Origin: Akkermansiaceae bacterium
GTDB taxonomy: Bacteria > Verrucomicrobiota > Verrucomicrobiia > Verrucomicrobiales > Akkermansiaceae
Assembly (NCBI GenBank): GCA_903919975.1
Contig: CAIXKE010000023.1
Span: 62,001-126,000, forward strand
Direction of reading: 5' to 3'
Length of the DNA: 64,000 nt
This document shows positions 29,394 to 38,548 of the stretch, piece after piece; within the stretch, counting starts at the first letter, position 1; each line of letters begins with the position of its first letter. Made by a program: the position numbers and the translations under genes. A model generated the notes under the pieces. It searched no databases, was not told the DNA's origin, and saw nothing but the letters and a program-made list of their open reading frames with translations.

Positions 29394-29963
29394 TTAGGCG
29401 CGTTCGACTTGCCAGTATTCGAGTTCGACCGGTGTGCTGCGTCCGAAAATGGTGACGGAAACGCGAAGTTTGCCGCGTTCCGGGTCGATTTCCTCGACAA
29501 TGCCGTTCTGGCTTTGGAAGGGACCGTCCGCGACTTTGACTGTGTCTCCGACTTCGAAGCTGATGGCCGGGCGGACGCTTTCTTCGCGCTCCTTGATTTG
29601 GGAGAGCATGGCGTCCACTTCGCGTTGGCGCATGGGGGCGGGACGGTCTTTGGTTCCGGCGAAGCCGATCACGCCGTCCATCTCCTTGATGAAAAACCAG
29701 GTCTTCTCGACAAGCTGGCCATCTTCAGTGGAGAGATACATGTTTACGATGATATAACCGGGGAAGAATTTCTTCTTGGTCTCGGTTTTCTTGCCACGGC
29801 GGATCTCGGAGACCATTTCCGTAGGCACGAGGACCTCGCGGATGTATTCAGTCATCCCCTCGGCTTCCGCGGTGCGTGCGATTCGGTCACGCACTTTCCC
29901 CTCTTGTCCGGAGAGAACTTGGACAACATACCACTGGTCGCGGAAAGACTTGGTTTCTGACAT
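29394..29963 (-). CDS. nusG: Transcription termination/antitermination protein NusG
   Basis: 189 residues. The N-terminal NGN domain (QWYVVQVLSGQEGKVRDRIA, FFPGYIIVNMYLSTEDGQLV) binds the polymerase clamp, and the C-terminal KOW domain (VGDTVKVADGPFQSQNGIVE) binds Rho or ribosomal S10. The segment VGFAGTKDRPAPMRQREVDA links them. It follows secE after 42 bases, the standard secE-nusG-rplK order. Confidence 0.96.
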   Translation of the reverse strand: MSETKSFRDQWYVVQVLSGQEGKVRDRIARTAEAEGMTEYIREVLVPTEMVSEIRRGKKTETKKKFFPGYIIVNMYLSTEDGQLVEKTWFFIKEMDGVIGFAGTKDRPAPMRQREVDAMLSQIKEREESVRPAISFEVGDTVKVADGPFQSQNGIVEEIDPERGKLRVSVTIFGRSTPVELEYWQVERA

Positions 29964-30005
29964 GACGGGTCGGTCGGAGATAGGTGAACTAAAAAAGATT
30001 TCGGC

Positions 30006-30233
30006 TTAGCGGCCGAGGTTGGTGAAGAATCCCACGATCAAGACGTGGAAGAAGTCCCAGAATTGCACGAAGCCGGCGAGTAAGATCATCGCGATGAGCA
30101 CCACGATGGTCGAATCCACCAGTTCCTTGTATTTCTTCAATCCCTTGATTTTCGGATCAGATTCCCAAGGCCAACTCGCTTTGCGAAGTTCGCCTTTCAC
30201 CTCACCCAGGAAACCGGAGATTTTTGAAAACAT
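30006..30233 (-). CDS. secE: Preprotein translocase subunit SecE
   Basis: 75 residues from ATG 30233 (MFSKISGFLGEVKGELRKAS, then WPWESD); longer readings run into the tRNA gene. The amphipathic helix with KGELRKASWP and one transmembrane segment (STIVVLIAMILLAGFVQFWD) are the minimal SecE type. It stabilises SecY in the membrane channel. It lies between tRNA-Trp and nusG. Confidence 0.93.
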   Translation of the reverse strand: MFSKISGFLGEVKGELRKASWPWESDPKIKGLKKYKELVDSTIVVLIAMILLAGFVQFWDFFHVLIVGFFTNLGR

Positions 30234-30265
30234 GATACGTTGAAAAATGGAACGAATGATAAGTT

Positions 30266-30341
30266 TGGCACGGAAGGTGGGACTCGAACCCACAACCAAC
30301 GGTTTTGGAGACCGCTACTCTACCAATTGAGCTACTTCCGT
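30266..30341 (-). tRNA. trnW: tRNA-Trp (CCA)
   Basis: 76 bases including an encoded 3' CCA. Acceptor arms ACGGAAG / CTTCCGT, discriminator G; the anticodon loop CTCCAAA gives anticodon CCA for UGG; the T arm has GTTCGAGTC. It lies between tuf and secE, probably cut out of the common transcript. Confidence 0.96.
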
Positions 30342-30356
30342 ATTGAGGCGACTGAA

Positions 30357-30382
30357 GGGCACCCCGTTTGGACGAGGTGCCC
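30357..30382. promoter_or_regulatory. Hairpin between tuf and tRNA-Trp
   Basis: GGGCACC (30357-30363) and GGTGCCC (30376-30382) form a 7-bp stem with a 12-base loop, 62 bases past the tuf stop and 15 bases before the tRNA. It has no T-run, so it may protect the tuf mRNA end or aid processing rather than terminate. Confidence 0.45.
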
Positions 30383-30444
30383 CTGAGTCCAGCGTGCCGA
30401 ATTTCCCCTTTGAGGAGGAAACCCGGACGCCTTGTTTTGATTGC

Positions 30445-31629
30445 TTAGTCGAGGATTTCACCGACACGACCGGCACCCACGGTGCGGCCGCCTTCGCGGA
30501 TGGCGAAGCGCATGGTTGGTTCCATGGCAATCGGGGTGATCAGCTCGACTTCGAGACCGATGTTGTCACCAGGCATCACCATTTCGACACCTTCCGGGAG
30601 CTTAATGCTGCCGGTAACGTCGGTGGTGCGGAAGTAGAACTGCGGGCGATAGTTCGAGAAGAACGGGGTGTGGCGTCCGCCTTCTTCCTTGGAAAGGACG
30701 TAGATCTCGGACTTGAACTTCTTGTGACCCTTGACGGTGCCTGGCTTGGCGATAACTTGACCGCGCTCGACCTGATCCTTTTTGAGACCACGGATGAGGA
30801 GGCCCACGTTGTCACCCGCACGACCTTCGTCGAGGAGCTTGCGGAACATTTCGATGTCGGTAACAGTCGTCTTTTGGGTATCGCGGATACCGACGATTTC
30901 GACTTCTTCCATCTTCTTGACGATACCGCGTTCGACACGGCCGGTGCAGACGGTTCCACGGCCTTCAATCGAGAACACGTCTTCGATGGGCATGAGGAAA
31001 GTCTTGTCGATCGGACGCTCAGGCTCGGGGATGTAAGAATCCACGGCATCCATGAGCTTCATGATATTTTCCATTTGAGCGGTGTCGCCTTCGAGGGCGG
31101 CCTTGGCGGAACCCATGACGATCGGAATTTCGTCGCCGGGGAATTCGTAGGAAGAAAGGAGGTCGCGGACTTCCATTTCGACGAGTTCGAGGAGCTCTGG
31201 ATCATCCACAAGGTCAACCTTGTTCATGAACACCACGAGGGCTGGGACGCCGACCTGACGGGCAAGCAGGATGTGCTCGCGGGTCTGGGGCATCGGGCCG
31301 TCTGCGGCAGAAACCACCAGAATGCCGCCGTCCATTTGGGCAGCACCGGTGATCATGTTCTTCACATAGTCGGCGTGACCGGGGCAATCCACGTGAGCGT
31401 AGTGGCGCTTCAGGGTTTCATATTCCACGTGGGCGGTGTTGATGGTGATCCCGCGCTCGCGCTCTTCGGGGGCTGCGTCGATATCGGCGTAGCTTTTCTT
31501 TTGTGCTAGGCCCTTTTCGGCGAGCGTATTGGTGATCGCTGCGGTGAGGGTGGTTTTGCCGTGGTCAACGTGGCCGATAGTGCCGATGTTAACGTGCGGT
31601 TTATTGCGCTGGAATGCTTCTTTAGCCAT
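30445..31629 (-). CDS. tuf: Elongation factor Tu
   Basis: 394 residues, full length. It is the GTPase that brings aminoacyl-tRNA to the ribosome. G1 GHVDHGKT with TLTAAIT, G2 [15 protein letters not shown]3 [13 protein letters not shown]4 [11 protein letters not shown]5 [10 protein letters not shown]; domain 2 begins at [20 protein letters not shown], and domain 3 ends [20 protein letters not shown]. It is flanked by two tRNA genes in the usual tRNA-tuf-tRNA-secE arrangement. It is the only tuf copy in the window. Confidence 0.98.
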   Translation of the reverse strand: MAKEAFQRNKPHVNIGTIGHVDHGKTTLTAAITNTLAEKGLAQKKSYADIDAAPEERERGITINTAHVEYETLKRHYAHVDCPGHADYVKNMITGAAQMDGGILVVSAADGPMPQTREHILLARQVGVPALVVFMNKVDLVDDPELLELVEMEVRDLLSSYEFPGDEIPIVMGSAKAALEGDTAQMENIMKLMDAVDSYIPEPERPIDKTFLMPIEDVFSIEGRGTVCTGRVERGIVKKMEEVEIVGIRDTQKTTVTDIEMFRKLLDEGRAGDNVGLLIRGLKKDQVERGQVIAKPGTVKGHKKFKSEIYVLSKEEGGRHTPFFSNYRPQFYFRTTDVTGSIKLPEGVEMVMPGDNIGLEVELITPIAMEPTMRFAIREGGRTVGAGRVGEILD

Positions 31630-31677
31630 GGTGGTTGTTGTTCTTCTTGAGACTGTTGAGATTTATCGTGATCGCTC

Positions 31678-31752
<75 letters not shown>

Positions 31753-31863
31753 GACGTCAGACGTTGCTTTTCCTTTGACTCGACAAAAACACCGCGTCCG
31801 TTCCCGATAAAAACACGGGACTGGGCGCGGCACCCCTGACTTGCTGTGGGGAAGAGCGGGCGG

Positions 31864-31891
31864 ACCATAGCAAAGCCGACCATACTGTCAA
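31864..31891 (-). promoter_or_regulatory. Sigma-70-type promoter of the tRNA-Thr/tuf/secE/nusG transcript
   Basis: On the minus strand TTGACA (31891-31886), a 16-base spacer and TATGGT (31869-31864). The start would be near 31857, about 105 bases before the tRNA. The spacer 31753-32066 otherwise holds no gene; an A/T-rich stretch at 31888-31925 just upstream could act as an UP element. Confidence 0.65.
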
Positions 31892-32066
31892 AAAAAATCT
31901 CAATGAAAAGAAAATTTCTTCAAATCCCCTGAAAATGGGGGATTTGCGGGGATTTTCAAGTGGTTGAATGGACCCAAGAGCCGCCATTTTATCGAATCTT
32001 CGTGGATCCGCGCCCGGTTGGGAAATTAGCATGCTCTGTTGACGGGGTGGCTTGGAAGAATGGATT

Positions 32067-34835
32067 TCACGGCGCCACGCGACGATGGGTCATGTCCCTG
32101 GATATTGAAGATGGCGAGTGGCGGCTGAGACGTCGGGCGAAAAACTTCCGGATTTCCTCGGTCCACAGGACGCTGCTCGCCAGCGCGCCGATCAATATAA
32201 AGTGCGCGGCGGGGATGGGCGAGGTGTGAAACAACCGGTTCATCGGCGCGAGATACACCACGGCGAGCTGCATCAAATTTGCGAGCACCAAGCCGCCGAG
32301 CAACCAGCGGTTTTTCAAAATGCCAAGCCGCAAGGCCGAGCGAGTGGGGCTCTCGCAGTTGATGACATTGAACCACTGGCAAACGGCGAGCAGGGTGAAT
32401 GTTTCGGTTTGCACCAACTCCAGGGGCACGTCGGTGCCGAGACGCCAGATGAAATACCCGAGCGTGGCGGCCACCGAGGTCGGGATCATCACGGCCATGC
32501 GCTGCAACATCCCGAGACTCACGAGGCGCTCGCCGGAGCGAATCGGATCGCGGTCCATTTCATCCCCTTCCGGGCCTTCCATCACCAGATTGACCGTGAG
32601 CGTGCCTTCGGTGACCAAGTTGATCCACAGGATTTGCACCGCCGCCAACGGCAACGGATATCCGAGCCACAGCGCACCCAACAAAATAATCACTTCATCG
32701 ATGGACGTGGCGAAGAGAAATAGGAGCAATTTCCGGATGTTTCCATAAATCAGGCGACCTTGTTCGACCGCATCGACGATCGTGGAAAAGCGATCGTCCG
32801 TGATGACGATGTTGGATGCGCTTTTTGCCACCTCGGTGCCCGTGATACCCATGGCCACGCCGACATCGGCGCGGGCGAGCGCGGGCGCGTCGTTGACGCC
32901 ATCACCGGTCATGGCCACCACGTGATTTTGGGATTGAAACGCCTCAACGATGCGTAATTTCTGAGCCGGATGCACCCGGGCAAACACGGCGATGTGATCC
33001 AACCCGGCGATGATCTCCGATTCCCCCATCGCATCCAATTCTCGCCCGTCCACCGCGCGGTCACCGTCCCGTGCGATATCGAGTCTGCGGGCGATCGCGA
33101 GGCCCGTAGCCTGGTGATCGCCCGTCACCATCACCGGCCGGATCCCAGCCGCCCGGCATTCTTCCACTGCGGCTTTCGTTTCCTCGCGCGGTGGATCGAG
33201 TTGGCCGACCAGCCCCAGAAACATGGCGCGACCACGAAACGGCGCGAAACCTGCGGATTCGTCGATTTCCGCACCCTCCAGCATGGCGAAGCCGAGCAAG
33301 CGCAACGCTTGTTCCGCGAGTTGATTGGCGGTTTGTAAAATCTCGCCCTTCCGGCTTTCCTCCAGCGGCTGTGGATCGCCATCCTGCCAAACATAACCGC
33401 AAAGCGGCAGAATCCATTCGGGAGCGCCCTTGATGAACACTCGGGAGGCCTGCCCGCTGCGGCCGTGCTGGGTCGCCATCAGTTTGGCTGCGGAATCAAA
33501 CGGGATTTCCGCCCGACGCTGCCAATCATGGCGCAGCCGCGCGGGCTCAATCCCGGCTTTCATCGCCAAGGTGAGCAACGCGGCTTCCGTGGGGTCGCCG
33601 AGGGCACGCCAACGGGACTCCTCGGCATCCGGCGGGACGAGTTGCGTATCGTTGCACAAGACACCGGCCTCCAAAATATGGCGCAGCACCGGATCCGCAG
33701 CGGGATCGAGAGTCACGCCGTCGCATGAAACATCGCCATCGGGGGCGTAGCCGGATCCGGAAACCTCAACCGTGCGCCCATCCGCCAGCCACATGGTGGT
33801 GGCGGTCATTTCATTTTTGGTCAGGGTCCCGGTTTTATCGGTGCAGATGATCGTCGTGCAGCCGAGCGTTTCCACTGATGCGAGGGTGCGCACGATCGCC
33901 CCACGGCGAGCCATCCGCTGCATACCGACCGCCAGCGCGATGGTGAGAGCGACGGGTAATCCTTCCGGCACCAAGGACACCATTTGGCTGACCGCCACCA
34001 TCAGGATGGCCACTAGCGGCATGCCACGCAGGTAGCCGGCTATCATGACGACGAGGAACAGCAAAATGGCGACCACTACGAGCATGCGCCCGACTTGCTC
34101 CATGCGGAGTTCCAACGGCGTCTTGGGTGGCTGCGCCGCGGCGGTTAGACTGGCGATTTTCCCCACTTCCGTGCCAAGCCCGGTGGCCACGACCACAGCC
34201 TTCCCCCGCCCCGCCGTGATGTGGGTGCCGGAGTAAACCATGTTGGCCCGATCTGCTAACAAGGCGTCCTCAGGCAACGGCTCGACCTGCTTATGAACCG
34301 GCAGGGATTCACCGGTTAGGGCGGCTTCCGCCACCTCCAGCACCCGCGTCTCCAACAACCGCGCGTCCGCCGTCACCGCATCGCCGGCCGCCAATAACAT
34401 GAGATCGCCGGGCACCAATTCCTCCGCCAGAATGGCTTGTGGGACGCCATCCCGCAGGACGTTCACCTTGAGAGCCGAGAGTTTTTTCAATGCGGTCATC
34501 GAGCGCTCGGCCCGATCCTCCTGAAACGTGCCGATCACCGAATTGATCAACACCACGATCAGAATCACCCACGAGTCCTCGTGCTTGCCCAGCGAGAATG
34601 CGAGCACTGCCGCCGCAAATAAAATATAAATGAGCGGACTCTGGAATTGGTGAAAAAACACCCGACAAACCGTCTTGCGAGCCTCCTCCGGGAGCGTGTT
34701 TCGCCCATGTTTCGCAAGACGTTCACCAGCCTCCGCCGCACTGAGCCCGCCCGATGAAACTTGGAGTCGCGCAAGGCTTTCCGCCACAGATGCGGAGTGC
34801 CACGACGGTGGGCGCGAAACCGGTTCGGCATTCAT
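32067..34835 (-). CDS. Cation-transporting P-type ATPase (P2 type)
   Basis: 922 residues from ATG 34835 (MNAEPVSRPPSWHSASVAES); open codons upstream lack resemblance. It starts with the cation-ATPase N-terminal domain (GLSAAEAGERLAKHGRNTLP). TGES (actuator), VPEGLPVALTIALAVGMQRM (helix M4 with the PEGL ion site), the phosphorylation site CTDKTGTLTKNEMT, KGAPEWIL (nucleotide binding) and TGDGVNDAPALARADVGVAM (hinge) follow in order, then six C-terminal helices. PEGL places it among Ca/Mn or Na/K-like P2 ATPases rather than heavy-metal pumps. The ion cannot be named from this. It stands alone and diverges from the J-domain gene. Confidence 0.85.
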   Translation of the reverse strand: MNAEPVSRPPSWHSASVAESLARLQVSSGGLSAAEAGERLAKHGRNTLPEEARKTVCRVFFHQFQSPLIYILFAAAVLAFSLGKHEDSWVILIVVLINSVIGTFQEDRAERSMTALKKLSALKVNVLRDGVPQAILAEELVPGDLMLLAAGDAVTADARLLETRVLEVAEAALTGESLPVHKQVEPLPEDALLADRANMVYSGTHITAGRGKAVVVATGLGTEVGKIASLTAAAQPPKTPLELRMEQVGRMLVVVAILLFLVVMIAGYLRGMPLVAILMVAVSQMVSLVPEGLPVALTIALAVGMQRMARRGAIVRTLASVETLGCTTIICTDKTGTLTKNEMTATTMWLADGRTVEVSGSGYAPDGDVSCDGVTLDPAADPVLRHILEAGVLCNDTQLVPPDAEESRWRALGDPTEAALLTLAMKAGIEPARLRHDWQRRAEIPFDSAAKLMATQHGRSGQASRVFIKGAPEWILPLCGYVWQDGDPQPLEESRKGEILQTANQLAEQALRLLGFAMLEGAEIDESAGFAPFRGRAMFLGLVGQLDPPREETKAAVEECRAAGIRPVMVTGDHQATGLAIARRLDIARDGDRAVDGRELDAMGESEIIAGLDHIAVFARVHPAQKLRIVEAFQSQNHVVAMTGDGVNDAPALARADVGVAMGITGTEVAKSASNIVITDDRFSTIVDAVEQGRLIYGNIRKLLLFLFATSIDEVIILLGALWLGYPLPLAAVQILWINLVTEGTLTVNLVMEGPEGDEMDRDPIRSGERLVSLGMLQRMAVMIPTSVAATLGYFIWRLGTDVPLELVQTETFTLLAVCQWFNVINCESPTRSALRLGILKNRWLLGGLVLANLMQLAVVYLAPMNRLFHTSPIPAAHFILIGALASSVLWTEEIRKFFARRLSRHSPSSISRDMTHRRVAP

Positions 34836-35007
34836 AACAGCTCGGGAGTGAAAACCTTGGAAACAAAATTCAATATACCCCCGCAGACATCGTTCAGCCA
34901 TCGACAAATCACCCACTTGAGCGGACAGCCACCCGTCTGCGCGCTCGACAGATGCCGCCAATCGGGCTATCAGTTACCCCTCCCCCATCACGACCGCCCC
35001 ATCCTCC

Positions 35008-35970
35008 ATGCCCGTCGAATTCAAAGATTACTACACGATTCTCGGCGTGCCGCGCGATGCCAGCCCTGAGGATATCAAGAAGGCTTTCCGCAAACTGGCG
35101 CGAAAACACCACCCGGATGTGGCCAAGGACAAAAAAACCGCCGAGGCCAAGTTCAAGGAAATCAACGAAGCCAACGAGGTGCTTGGCGATCCGGAAAAAC
35201 GCCGGAAATACGACCAACTCGGGGCCGACTGGCAAAACGAAGGCGCCTTTCGCGGCGCCGGCCGCGGACGCCCCGCAGGCACCCACGAATTCAACTTCGG
35301 CGGCACCGGGTTCAGCGATTTTTTCGAACAATTTTTCAGCGGCGGCCGTGGCGGATTTACCGAAGAAATGGATTACGGCCAACGCCCGAGCGCGGGCCGC
35401 CGCAGCCGCAAAGGCAATGACATCGAGGGTGATATCCTCGTCACTTTAGAAGAAGCCATGAACGGCTCGGTGCGCGCGGTTTCGCTTAAGATGACCGATC
35501 CACGCACCGGTAACCCGGAAACCCACACCTTCCAAGTCCGCATTCCACCCGGCGTCACCAACGGCCGCCGCATCCGCGTCCCTGGCCAGGGCGAACCCGG
35601 CACCGGCGGTGGCGAACCCGGCGATCTCTTTCTGCGAGTCCGCCACGCCGCCCATCCGGATTTCAGCACCGATGACGCGGACGTCTTGCACGAACTCGAA
35701 ATCGCCCCATGGGAAGCCGTGCTCGGCGCGGATATCCCGGTCCCCACGCTCGATGGCATCGTGAAACTCCGGATTCCTCCGGGCAGCGAACACGGCCAAC
35801 AACTCCGTGTCCGCAGCCGCGGCCTCCCCAAAGGCAAAACCGGCGAACGCGGCGATTTCTACGCAGTCCTCTCCATCCAACTGCCCACCACCCTCAGCGT
35901 CCCCGAACGCGAACTCTGGCAAAAACTCCGCGACACCTCCGACTTCCACCCTAGGACGCGCCCGTCCTGA
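35008..35970 (+). CDS. cbpA: DnaJ-like co-chaperone of CbpA type
   Basis: 320 residues. The J domain (residues 6-72) carries the HPD triad in ARKHHPDVAKDKK, which stimulates DnaK ATPase. A Gly/Phe-rich linker follows (GGTGFSDFFEQFFSGGRGGF), then two beta-barrel substrate-binding domains (IEGDILVTLEEAMNG, VRIPPGVTNGRRIRVPGQGE, APWEAVLGADIPVPTLDG). The zinc-finger domain of true DnaJ is absent, hence CbpA type. No dnaK or cbpM is nearby. The spacer to the divergent ATPase gene is 172 bases. Confidence 0.9.
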   Translation: MPVEFKDYYTILGVPRDASPEDIKKAFRKLARKHHPDVAKDKKTAEAKFKEINEANEVLGDPEKRRKYDQLGADWQNEGAFRGAGRGRPAGTHEFNFGGTGFSDFFEQFFSGGRGGFTEEMDYGQRPSAGRRSRKGNDIEGDILVTLEEAMNGSVRAVSLKMTDPRTGNPETHTFQVRIPPGVTNGRRIRVPGQGEPGTGGGEPGDLFLRVRHAAHPDFSTDDADVLHELEIAPWEAVLGADIPVPTLDGIVKLRIPPGSEHGQQLRVRSRGLPKGKTGERGDFYAVLSIQLPTTLSVPERELWQKLRDTSDFHPRTRPS

Positions 35971-36040
35971 TCCTCCCAAAAAATGGTTTAGCGCATTCCC
36001 TCACGGAGGGGAGAAACGGGTTCGCCCCGAACATGAAGTG

Positions 36041-36214
36041 ACCATGGCAAACGCTTCACTCACCTCATTGGCTTTTTCATGGACATCGGCGGACATGTTC
36101 CGCCGCTCCGGAGGGGCGATGCATGATCGCCCTGACCATGGGGGGACCATGGCAAGCGGATTCCTCACCTCATTGGTTTTTTCATGGACATCGGCGGACA
36201 TGTTCCGCCGCTCC
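36041..36214. repeat. Two direct copies of a ~70-bp repeat
   Basis: Copies at 36041-36110 and 36146-36214 share ACCATGGCAA, CACCTCATTGG and a nearly identical TTTTTCATGGACATCGGCGG followed by ACATGTTCCGCCGCTCC. The last part contains the small palindrome GGCGGACATGTTCCGCC. No gene is supported in 35971-36305; frames that seem to run on from cbpA here only read the repeats. Confidence 0.75.
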
Positions 36215-36248
36215 TTCGGGCTCAACCCGGATCTGAATCCTCGGCCAC

Positions 36249-36282
36249 AAAAAAACCGCCGCCCGGACGAACCGGACGGCGG
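36249..36282 (-). terminator. Intrinsic terminator of rpmI-rplT
   Basis: Minus strand: CCGCCGTCCGG and CCGGGCGGCGG form an 11-bp GC stem with one mismatch (36256-36282) and a 5-base loop, followed by seven T. It lies 23 bases past the rplT stop. Confidence 0.9.
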
Positions 36283-36305
36283 AGGTTGATTTCAAGTTTC
36301 GCGGA

Positions 36306-36686
36306 TCAGGCGCTGGCTTTCGCAGCTTTCGCTTCGAGGGCCTGCTTCGCCTGGGCGACGATGGCGGAAAACGCGGCGGCATCGGTGACAGCGAGATCCG
36401 CGAGGATCTTGCGGTCCGCTTCGATACCGGAGGCTTTCAAACCTTCGATGAATCGCGAGTAAGTCATGTCCTGAGCGCGAACGGCGGCGTTGATACGCTG
36501 CGTCCACAAACGACGGAACTGACCCTTGCGATTCTTCCGGTCCCGATACTCATACTCTTGCGCCTTGCGGACAGCGTCCTTGGCGTAACGAAAGAGTTTC
36601 GAGCGGAACCCGCGGAAGCCCTTGGCACGAAGCAACGTCCGCTTGCGGCGGGCGCGACTGGCCGGGGAATTGGTGGCACGTGGCAT
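36306..36686 (-). CDS. rplT: Ribosomal protein L20 (bL20)
   Basis: 126 residues. The basic N-terminal half ([40 protein letters not shown]) and the globular C-terminal half ([20 protein letters not shown]) are typical. L20 is needed early in 50S assembly and in many bacteria represses the infC-rpmI-rplT mRNA. The tail has a few extra Ala/Lys residues ([12 protein letters not shown]). It follows rpmI after 137 bases and ends at a terminator. Confidence 0.96.
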   Translation of the reverse strand: MPRATNSPASRARRKRTLLRAKGFRGFRSKLFRYAKDAVRKAQEYEYRDRKNRKGQFRRLWTQRINAAVRAQDMTYSRFIEGLKASGIEADRKILADLAVTDAAAFSAIVAQAKQALEAKAAKASA

Positions 36687-36823
36687 GTTTTGTTTTTCTG
36701 TTGGAACAGGTCGTTGTTTTCATTCCTTCCGCAGTCTCACCTGTTCGTGCTTCCCTTGCGGGATCAGGCTGCGTGAAGGCCGTCCGATTCGCGGACGGGG
36801 GCGTATGCAGTTGCGGGTTTCGG

Positions 36824-37036
36824 TTACCGGGAGAAAGGAAGATTTTCCCTGACGTTTCTAAGGTCAGCATCGGAAACGAGGCACGCTTGGCCCAGCCTGC
36901 GTTTCCGCTTGCTGTTCTTGCCTTGCAGCAAGTGGCGTGCGCCTTGTTTACGACGTAGGATCTTCCCCGTCCCAGTGACTTTGAAACGCTTGGCAACGGC
37001 TTTCCGTGTCTTTGCTTTTCCAGAGACTCTTGGCAT
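36824..37036 (-). CDS. rpmI: Ribosomal protein L35 (bL35)
   Basis: 70 residues, normal for the family: [40 protein letters not shown], and a C-terminal [16 protein letters not shown]. It is paired with rplT as usual. The expected third member, infC, is not found upstream; a decayed group II intron begins within about 130 bases instead. Confidence 0.95.
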   Translation of the reverse strand: MPRVSGKAKTRKAVAKRFKVTGTGKILRRKQGARHLLQGKNSKRKRRLGQACLVSDADLRNVRENLPFSR

Positions 37037-37168
37037 GGGAGGGGCAAACTAGGGATCGCAACTCTCTTGGCAAGCCAAAAATGGAGGTTTTTTCCACCAT
37101 GCCGCGCCCTCGCTGACTGCTTCCGGGATAGGGCCGCCCGACTCGAAAGCCGGACGATGCCCCCCACT

Positions 37169-37204
37169 GATCCGGACGAGCGCAATTAACGCATCCGGTT
37201 CCTC
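37169..37204 (-). ncRNA. Group II intron domain V
   Basis: Minus-strand sequence from 37204: GAGGAACCGGATGCGTTAAT, then TGCGCTCGTCCGGATC. This is the 34-base domain V hairpin of bacterial group II introns (R-x-CCGGATGCGTTAATTGCGC-x-CGTCCGG), with both stem strands still complementary. It is the catalytic core of the ribozyme and appears intact although the protein gene is ruined. Confidence 0.75.
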
Positions 37205-37640
37205 GGGGTTGTGGTTTCATTGCATTCTTGAGTGAACGATCCGAGCAGGAAACAAAGGGAAACACTCAGCATGCCTTGGAACCGTTCCCAGTTCGGGCTG
37301 CTGCTGCGATTGCGCCGCTGAATCCACCCCCAGTAATGGGTGAAGCCAAGGAAGTCGAAGGTCGCCGGTTTGTCGCCGGTTACTCCAGCCCGCGGCGGCC
37401 GCCCGAAGCGCACCAGCCGCGTTTTCTCAGTATTGATCTTCAGCCCGAAACGCGCAAACCGCTTTGCGATCACCCGCTGGACTTTATGAACATCCTCCAG
37501 TCGCTCAATACCCATGACAAAGTCATCGGCATATCGCACCATGAAAGTTCTCCCCTGACACGCGGCCTAGACGGATTCCACGAACTATTTGTCCAGCACC
37601 TCGTGCAGATAGATGTTACTGAGCAGTGGTGAGATTACCC
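37186..37640 (-). pseudogene. Group II intron reverse transcriptase fragment
   Basis: Homology starts near 37640 with GVISPLLSNIYLHEVLDK, meets a TAG where a Trp is expected, a second TAG eight residues further in, then reads TFMVRYADDFVMGIERLEDV with the YADD polymerase motif, and LKINTEKTRLVRFGR and FDFLGFTHYWG of the palm and thumb. After that the maturase (X) domain is missing and the frame ends in unrelated residues. It is therefore nonfunctional. Confidence 0.8.
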
Positions 37641-38440
37641 CGGCATCCTCCTTTGCTACTCACAGACTTCCTCGGGATGGTTCCCCTGCTTTCAACCGCT
37701 ACTATGAAGATACTAAGACTGCCTCTATCCATCTCTCGCGCCTTCGCATTCCGCTCGGCGTCCGATACCACGCTTGCTTCTTTTTTTCTTGGCGACCACT
37801 GGCGAGAAGCACGCCCATGATCCGGGATCTTGTTGCGCCGGGGTGATCCAAATCCGGCTGATGTCGTGGAAACAGGAGACTTTGATTCGCTACGCTCACC
37901 CCTCGCGGGGCTCCCCTCCGGGGACTCTATGTCCGCTGCGCTCCCATTCCCAGCTTCCCTGAAAACCCTGTTTGTCGCTCTGCCCTGTTCTCTGACCCCG
38001 GGCGGACCTCCACGCCAGACCATTGCGGCGCTTCAGCGTTGCCCCCCCGCTATTCCTAACACGAAGACTCCCCCATCCATAAGCATTTCGAGGCCCAATC
38101 ACACGGCTTTACGACCTGCCGTCTACGCTTGAAGACGCCATTTCTGGACGCCGACCAAGGCTCGCTTCCGGTGGGAGGTCAACCCTTTCCGGGCGGGTTG
38201 GTTTGATGCTCCCCTCCGGTCGCACCCCTTCGGGGCACGTCGCTTCGCTCCTGTCTATCTCGCTCCGCTCGGTTCCGACGGGTTTCAATAGAGTCTTTCA
38301 GTCGTTCGTTTGACGTTCTCCTTTCGGTTCATGGTTTTGGTTTACGAGCGTCATCCCCGTCTCTCAGGGCTTTGGCTGGCACCAAGGAATTTGCTTTTGA
38401 TGTGAAGGCCTAAGTAAAAGCTCATGTGGGGTCCGGCTTG

Positions 38441-38466
38441 CCTGCCGTAGCCTTGGCGAAGGAGGT
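38441..38466. repeat. Partial copy of the 42-bp repeat
   Basis: Matches the central 26 bases of the direct repeat at 2444 and 4915 (CCTGCCGTAGCCTTGGCGAA followed by GGAGGT). Intergenic, upstream of the caspase-like gene. Confidence 0.75.
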
Positions 38467-38548
38467 GGCGTTTCATCCAAATCTTTTTCATGCGCCGGCC
38501 CTGGCCATTCGGATTGACCTGTGACGGTGTGGACGGCAAAACCTTCCC

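Larger units (their letters stand above)
37140..38160 (-). mobile_element. Decayed group II intron
   Basis: Read leftward, this region carries pieces of an intron-encoded reverse transcriptase followed by a well-preserved domain V. Upstream, at about 37640-38030, lies sequence that resembles DNA often found before such reverse transcriptases (GQGRATNRVFREAGN), but the N-terminal RT blocks are missing and frames are broken. The exact 5' end is not recognisable; the end given is approximate. 38161-38548 holds only a short repeat (38441) and no supportable gene. Confidence 0.65.

Noticed and set aside
30266-30341. Long secE reading through the tRNA
   Set aside because: The upstream extension of the secE frame is translated tRNA-Trp; the short 75-residue SecE is family-typical.
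35807-36289. A 160-codon frame overlapping the end of cbpA
   Set aside because: Its second half is only the translated 70-bp direct repeats, and its first half is antiphase to cbpA.
37616-38023. A 135-codon minus-strand frame before the RT fragment
   Set aside because: It belongs to the intron-associated DNA and has no protein domain; treated as part of the ruined group II intron.
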